Assembly: GCF_000012125.1 (NCBI RefSeq)
Contig: NC_007429.1
Span: 62,001-126,000 of the forward strand
From: Chlamydia trachomatis A/HAR-13
GTDB lineage: Bacteria > Chlamydiota > Chlamydiia > Chlamydiales > Chlamydiaceae
Length of the DNA stretch: 64,000 nucleotides
Reading direction: 5' to 3'
Position 1 is the first letter of the stretch. Each line of letters begins with the position of its first letter. Made by a program: the position numbers and the translations under genes. Below, piece by piece: positions 59,172 through 64,000 of this stretch. The notes under the pieces were generated by a model, which did not search any database, had not been told where the DNA came from, and saw only the letters and a program-made list of their open reading frames with translations.

Positions 59172-61142
59172 ATGTCATTTGGTATTGGTAGTGCTTGTTC
59201 ATCTTTATGGAGCCGTTTGTGTGGTTCATCAGGCAGTGAGGGTAACAGCGAAGAAGGAGTGACGTCTTCAGGTTCAGACGCCGCCTCAAGTTCTGGTGCT
59301 GCTTCTGCTGTATGCCAGCAACCTACGAGCAGTGCTTCTACAGAAGGGAATGGTCCTAGTGTACAGATACCAATGGTAGGGACGTACTCAGCTAATGTGC
59401 AAAGCCTTGTGAATCAGGGTCATGGCGGACGCGGTTTCGTGAATAGATGCTACCAAAAATATTCTGCTAGTGGAGTAAGTCTTACATCTATATCCATTGG
59501 AGGGGGAGACTCTGTGGATGGCCCGCTTCCTTCGGTAGTAATTACCCAATAGCCTCAAGGATCAGGATCCTCTGCAAGAGGTGCTGGTTCCTTACAAATG
59601 GGGGCTGTGCTTTCTGGGATGAGTACTCTTACTGGCAATAGTATTTTTGACTTGTTTGGAGAATCTCAAATAACCAATCTAATAGGCGATGCCGTTGATG
59701 GAACATCAACTTCTTCATCTCCATTGCGAGATGCAACCAAAGGAGCCTCTACAGCAGACCTTATAGCTCTGTTTCTTGCTTTAGGAGGATCTGGATCTCA
59801 AGGTGTGAATTCCCCGTTAGTTGCTACGTTACTCAGCCGATACTCTCTTTCAGGATCGTTGGATACTAAAGAGATCCAAGAGTTATTGGAAGCTTTGAAG
59901 AAACTCCAAACTGACGCTCCCACATCAGATGGAGCAAGACCTGGTCTAGGAGAGTGTTGTACGCATCTTTGCGGAGCATTATCCTCTTCCTCCAATCCAA
60001 TTGTTAGCTCTGTGGGTATTGCTGGAACGGGATTGACGGAACTTCTGATGTTAGCTGCGCAAAGCCAACGTGTTCGAAGAGGCGCGGTATTGTGTCATGA
60101 TGCTTGTAAGCCTTGCTGCACAAGTGCGTGTGGATATCCTTCTTGCGGATGTGCTGACGGAGAAGGTGGCTGCGGAAGTTTTGGAGCCTTAGTATGTAGT
60201 TGTGCCGAATTATGGTGCTGTCAAGAGTCTCCTACAGAAGAAGCAAATTTGGAAGAATATGCTCGTAAGCTTAAAGCTTTAGAAGTAGCTGTAGGTTCTA
60301 CCACATTCATGTTGGGACTACATAATTTAGGGATTTCTTTCTCTGATCTAGTAAAAGGAAATTTCACCAATCTGCCTACCCCAGAACAACTAGAGACGGC
60401 TTGTAAAGAAGCAGTTTCTAGCCTTGGGAAGTTGATGATGCGTATGACTCAAGAGAAATGGTTGTTACGCCTTTGCTCTTGTGCAGGAATTTTAGATAAC
60501 CCCTTCTGGAAAAGAGCTATTTGCAGTGGATTAGCAGGCGGTACACATATGCTGTCTCTTCAAGATCTAACATCTCGTGTTAAAGTTGTTACATCTTCAG
60601 GCAACAAGCAAGAAGCTGAGAATTTAGGTCTTGAATTACTATTGCCTGCTTTGTCTAGCTTGCAGGTAACAGGAACAGAAGAGGATTGTGATGACGAAGG
60701 TCAAGGGCTAAATACAGACCAGTTGACCATGCTTCTTTGTAAGTTCTGCTCAGTTCTCTCCGCAGCTATAGGAAATGAGCACAGACCTATTTGGTTAACA
60801 CCTAAACAGATAACCGAGATTCTATGCGTCTGTATGGTAATGAGTGGTATTTCAATAGTTGGCGGACCTTCTAATCAGAGTGCGGAATACCAAGAATTCC
60901 AGCATGTAGTCTTGCAAGAAAGTTTAACGCATTTGCAATCATCCTTGAGAGCTTCTAAGAGAACAAACAACAGAACTCGAGCAGAAGTGCGTAAACTAGT
61001 TGTGAAATATGAGGTACAAAGTGCTTTCCTAACCCTATTAAAGGGTCTAAGAGATCCAAATAGCAAAGAAAGTAAAGATCTTATGAGAGAATGCTTCGCT
61101 TCTTGGGCACAGAAAGCAGGTGTGCAAAGCTCTTCTATCTAG
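59172..61142 (+). pseudogene. cteG: Golgi-associated type III effector CteG, interrupted by an in-frame stop
   Basis: A 657-codon frame (656 residues, the length I recall for CteG/CT105) is broken by TAG at 59550-59552 after residue 126. Both parts lie in the same frame; the second has its first ATG at 59598. Ser/Gly-rich N-terminus (MSFGIGSACSSLWSRLCGSS), then Gly/Ser-rich linker, a Cys-rich segment (HDACKPCCTSACGYPSCGC) and a helical C-terminus. A single C-to-T change of CAG would explain the stop (inference). A 126-residue product would keep the N-terminal part reported to be enough for Golgi targeting. Confidence 0.85.
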
Positions 61143-61161
61143 AAGTACTTTCCTTCCCTAG

Positions 61162-61244
61162 TATAAAGCCCTTTCTAATCAGCGGAGGGCTTTATATAAT
61201 GAGACCGAGCTTCCCATTCTAAGCGGAGGCTCGGTCTCTTTTTT
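61162..61244 (+). terminator. Tandem terminator hairpins after cteG
   Basis: Hairpin 1 is TATAAAGCCCT/AGGGCTTTATA (61162-61172 with 61086+ shifted to 61186-61196). Hairpin 2 is GAGACCGAGC (61201-61210) pairing with GCTCGGTCTC (61229-61238), followed by TTTTTT. The second is a textbook rho-independent terminator; the first has no U-tract. Their loops share GCGGAGG. Confidence 0.85.
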
Positions 61245-61341
61245 GTATCGGATTCATACTATTCTTTTGCTTACCGAGTCTTTAGCTTCCAGAACTACTT
61301 GTATTAAGACAACTTTGTTTATTGGAGGCTTTTTAAGAGGT

Positions 61342-62166
61342 TTAAGGCCTAAAATCTGCGTAAAAAGGGTAAGGGTCTTGTGATGGCGTTAGAGAGGAGA
61401 CTTCGATTTTTTCATTGGAGAAAGGAGAAATGAAGGCTAAGCTAGCTGCGTGAAGCAAAGTCCGCACAACATTCTTTGGCTGTTCTTGATTTCCGTAATC
61501 CACATCCCCAACAATAGGATGGCCGATTGTTTTCATATGTAAGCGTATTTGATGGGTGCGTCCTGTAACGGGGCGGCAAAGAAGTAAAGTGTACTTGGGA
61601 TAGCGGGTAAGAATCTCCCACTTGGTAATCGTTATTTTACCGGAATTTTGATCCGTATTTCCAAATAATACAGCACCAGTTCGACGGTAGCAGGGGGCTG
61701 TATAGGTTGTAATGATTCCAGATTCTTGGCGTGGTTGTCCAAATACTAGAGCAATATAGCGTTTATCTATTTCTGGATTCTTGAATAGTTGTGTAATAAG
61801 AGAAGAGGCTTTTGCATGTTTCGCAAAGAGAATACACCCTGATGTATCTCGATCTAAGCGGTGCACAAGATGAACATTGAGCTGATGAGCCAAATCCTCA
61901 GAAGTCTGTTTAGCAGGTTTATTGTAAATACAGAGATGCTCATCCTCCCAAAGTAATTGTGGAGAAGAGTGTTCGATGATTTGTAAACTTACTCGGTCTC
62001 CGGGCTGCAGCTTATAGGATTCGAAGCGTTCAATGCGACCATTGACTCGGCAACCATGATAGCGAACGGATTCTAAAATAGTTTTTTTAGGCAGATGAGG
62101 CAGAGAAGTCCGGAGAAAAGAAGAGAGCCTTATGTGGCGATCCGCTGTACCAATAAATTCTTGCAT
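61342..62166 (-). CDS. Large-subunit-type pseudouridine synthase (RluC/RluD family, CT106-like)
   Basis: 274 residues. N-terminal S4-like RNA-binding region (SFLRTSLPHLPKKTILE...CRVNG) and the catalytic motif HRLDRDTSGCILFAK with the conserved Asp; C-terminal GRTHQIRLHMKTIGHPIVGD is family-typical. Which rRNA position it modifies cannot be decided from the sequence. Confidence 0.88.
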   Translation of the reverse strand: MQEFIGTADRHIRLSSFLRTSLPHLPKKTILESVRYHGCRVNGRIERFESYKLQPGDRVSLQIIEHSSPQLLWEDEHLCIYNKPAKQTSEDLAHQLNVHLVHRLDRDTSGCILFAKHAKASSLITQLFKNPEIDKRYIALVFGQPRQESGIITTYTAPCYRRTGAVLFGNTDQNSGKITITKWEILTRYPKYTLLLCRPVTGRTHQIRLHMKTIGHPIVGDVDYGNQEQPKNVVRTLLHAASLAFISPFSNEKIEVSSLTPSQDPYPFYADFRP

Positions 62167-62212
62167 AATCCATTATCGATAAGTGTGTTGGTACGATTTT
62201 ACGAGAATTTCT

Positions 62213-63319
62213 ATGATAAGAACAGCTTTTTTCCAAGATAAAGAGTATTTTCCTCTGGAAGCTTTACGTTCATGGTTTCTTGAAAGTAAAAGATCGTTCC
62301 CTTGGAGAGATTCTCCGACTCCTTATCGGGTTTGGGTTTCAGAGGTTATGCTTCAACAAACTCGAGCAGAAGTGGTGGTTCCGTATTTTTTGAAGTGGAT
62401 GGAAAGATTCCCGACTTTACAAGATCTTGCGCAAGCAAGAGAAAGCGATGTGGTGCAGCTTTGGGAGGGGCTAGGTTATTATTCTCGGGCTAGGAACTTA
62501 CTAGCCGGAGCTCGTGTTATTACAGAGATTTTCGGAGGAGAAATCCCAAACGATTTAGCGCTTCTTAGCTCCATTAAGGGGATTGGGTCTTATACAGCAA
62601 ATGCGATCCTTGCATTTGCATTTAAGCAAAAAAATCCTGCTGTTGATGGGAATGTTTTGCGTGTGATGAGTCGATTATTTGCTATAGAGGAATCCATCGA
62701 TCGTATGAACACGCGAAGAGAGATCACAGGGCTTTGTGAGAGTTTGCTTCCAGATCAGGATCCTCAAGTCATAGCAGAGTCTTTTATCGAGTTGGGAGCA
62801 AGAATTTGTAAGAAACAGCCTCTTTGTGAACAGTGTCCGTTGCGTTCATTTTGTACAGCATATCGACAAGGGACTATGGAACAATACCCTGTCAGAAATA
62901 CACGAGCAGCTATTTCCAGGTTATTTCGAGCTGTTGTGATTGTTTTGTATAAGGATCAGGTCTTGATGACAAAACGCGAAGAGAAAGAGATTATGGCAGG
63001 TTTGTATGAGTTCCCTTACTACCAGCTTCCCAAAGAAGATTGTTGTGATATTGAGAAAATCACTCATCTTGTTCAGAAAGATTATGGAGAGACGCTGTAT
63101 TTTGTTAGTAGTCTTCCTTCTCAAAAGCAGGCATTTACTCGCTATCGCGTTACACTATTCCCACATGTTTTCTACACAAAATATAGTTTACCGAATAGCT
63201 ACACGTTAGCAGAGCTATCAAGTCTCCCAAGCTCATCAGGACATCGCAGAATTAAAGAGACTTTTTTAGTCGAGTATCATAAGTCTTTGGAAAAAGATGG
63301 TAAGCTGTTCTGGAGATAA
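62213..63319 (+). CDS. mutY: A/G-specific adenine DNA glycosylase
   Basis: 368 residues from ATG 62213 (an upstream in-frame start at 62183 adds ten). Removes adenine opposite 8-oxoguanine. Catalytic Glu in VSEVMLQQTR, helix-hairpin-helix LLSSIKGIGSYTANAI with Asp in AVDGNVLR, [4Fe-4S] cysteines in CKKQPLCEQCPLRSFC (C-x6-C-x2-C-x5-C), and a C-terminal NUDIX-like domain. Confidence 0.95.
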   Translation: MIRTAFFQDKEYFPLEALRSWFLESKRSFPWRDSPTPYRVWVSEVMLQQTRAEVVVPYFLKWMERFPTLQDLAQARESDVVQLWEGLGYYSRARNLLAGARVITEIFGGEIPNDLALLSSIKGIGSYTANAILAFAFKQKNPAVDGNVLRVMSRLFAIEESIDRMNTRREITGLCESLLPDQDPQVIAESFIELGARICKKQPLCEQCPLRSFCTAYRQGTMEQYPVRNTRAAISRLFRAVVIVLYKDQVLMTKREEKEIMAGLYEFPYYQLPKEDCCDIEKITHLVQKDYGETLYFVSSLPSQKQAFTRYRVTLFPHVFYTKYSLPNSYTLAELSSLPSSSGHRRIKETFLVEYHKSLEKDGKLFWR

Positions 63320-63372
63320 ATAAAAATAGTCCGTAGTCTTTTTTCGACTCTTTGCAGCAGAGGTTTTTTTAT

Positions 63373-64000
63373 ATGAACGTTTCAGACCTTCTCAATATTT
63401 TGAATGAACTGTTACATCCTGAATATTTTAGTGACTATGGCCCTAATGGTTTACAAGTTGGTAATGCACAAACTGCGATTCGTAAGGTGGTGGTTGCAGT
63501 CACAGCGGATTTAGCAACTATTGAGAAGGCAATAGCTTGCGAAGCCAATGTTTTGCTTGTACATCACGGGATATTTTGGAAGGGGATGCCCTATCCCATC
63601 ACAGGGATACTCTATCAGCGTATGCAACGCTTGATGGAAGGGAATATTCAGTTGATAGCTTATCATTTACCGCTAGACGCGCATACAACGATTGGTAATA
63701 ACTGGAAAGTAGCAAGGGATCTAGGTTGGGAACAACTAGAATCTTTCGGAAGCTCTCAGCCTTCTTTAGGAGTTAAGGGAGTCTTCCCAGAAATGGAGGT
63801 TCATGATTTCATATCTCAATTATCTGCATACTATCAAACACCGGTATTAGCGAAAGCTCTTGGAGGAAAGAAAAGAGTTTCTTCTGCAGCGCTTATTTCT
63901 GGCGGGGCTTATCATGAAATTTCCGAAGCTAAAAACCAGCAGGTAGACTGCTTCATCACTGGTAATTTTGATGAGCCGGCATGGTCTTTAGCGCATGAGC
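63373..64000 (+). CDS. Nif3/YbgI-type dinuclear metal protein (3' end cut by window)
   Basis: 209 codons visible from ATG 63373, open to the window end (CT108-like). Family motifs: YGPNGLQVG, VHHGIFW (metal-binding His residues), IAYHLPLDAH and GAYHEISEA. Often labelled 'GTP cyclohydrolase type 2-like', but the role is unknown. It follows mutY by 53 bases. Confidence 0.9.
   Translation, partial: MNVSDLLNILNELLHPEYFSDYGPNGLQVGNAQTAIRKVVVAVTADLATIEKAIACEANVLLVHHGIFWKGMPYPITGILYQRMQRLMEGNIQLIAYHLPLDAHTTIGNNWKVARDLGWEQLESFGSSQPSLGVKGVFPEMEVHDFISQLSAYYQTPVLAKALGGKKRVSSAALISGGAYHEISEAKNQQVDCFITGNFDEPAWSLAHE

Noticed and set aside
59598-61142. Separate 514-residue gene downstream of a 126-residue gene
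   Set aside because: Both are in the same frame, with only one stop codon and 15 further sense codons between them; together they equal full-length CteG.
1-64000. Mobile elements, CRISPR arrays or prophage
   Set aside because: No transposase, integrase, phage structural gene or regularly spaced repeat was seen.

Overview
The window comes from the chromosome of an obligate intracellular Chlamydia, almost certainly Chlamydia trachomatis or a very close relative. The evidence is the gene order (sucA-sucB ... ytgABCD-dxr-rseP ... ltuB ... scc1-copN-cdsV-cdsU ... rpsA-nusA-infB ... fabI-cteG ... mutY), together with family-restricted genes: a nucleotide translocase, inclusion membrane (Inc) proteins, a type III secretion (T3S) gatekeeper with its chaperone, LtuB and the Golgi-associated effector CteG. 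Gene order and the CT numbers quoted in the entries are recalled from the D/UW-3 genome, not looked up. Coding density is high. I see no insertion sequence, prophage, integron or CRISPR array.

Layout. 1-4.2 kb: end of the 2-oxoglutarate dehydrogenase operon (sucA cut by the window edge, sucB) and a YfiH-type protein. 4.2-9.6 kb: ispG, an Inc protein whose C-terminus resembles a macro domain, a ferredoxin, tRNA-Pro and an FlhA homologue. 9.7-15.2 kb: sigma-28, tyrS, gnd, lepA. 15.3-18.4 kb: the ATP/ADP translocase, a probable small RNA, a basic protein and a long regulatory gap. 18.4-25.7 kb: the iron/metal ABC system ytgABCD (the permease YtgC is fused to the repressor YtgR), dxr and rseP. 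25.7-32.3 kb: a secreted lipase-like protein, recF-dnaN, smpB, apbE, folD and a short membrane protein resembling MreD. 32.3-38.6 kb: ltuB, a structured RNA region, an effector pair (CT082/CT083), a phospholipase D family protein, ubiD, rpmB. 38.7-45.3 kb: T3S cluster cdsU-cdsV-copN-scc1, with malQ attached. 45.5-54.4 kb: ychF, and the translation operon rpsA-nusA-infB-rbfA-truB-ribF. 54.7-64 kb: trxB-acpS, an Inc protein, a FliO-like protein, a HAD phosphatase, fabI, cteG, a pseudouridine synthase, mutY and the start of a Nif3-like gene.

Two genes are broken as written. truB has a one-base frameshift at an A6 run. cteG has an in-frame TAG after codon 126; reading through it restores a 656-residue protein.

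The most interesting non-coding signals are (1) a roughly 240-nt structured RNA between ltuB and CT082 with two mutually exclusive folds and a strong terminator, lying across an ORF that is probably spurious; (2) a roughly 135-nt small RNA between npt1 and CT066 with its own promoter and terminator and a segment complementary to a generic Shine-Dalgarno plus ATG; and (3) a three-hairpin leader ahead of ytgA. Also notable are flagellar-type components (FlhA, sigma-28, a FliO-like protein) in a lineage without flagella, and an NPKD sequence where the T3S switch protein normally carries NPTH. All functional statements rest on motifs read by eye and on family knowledge; no database search was run.
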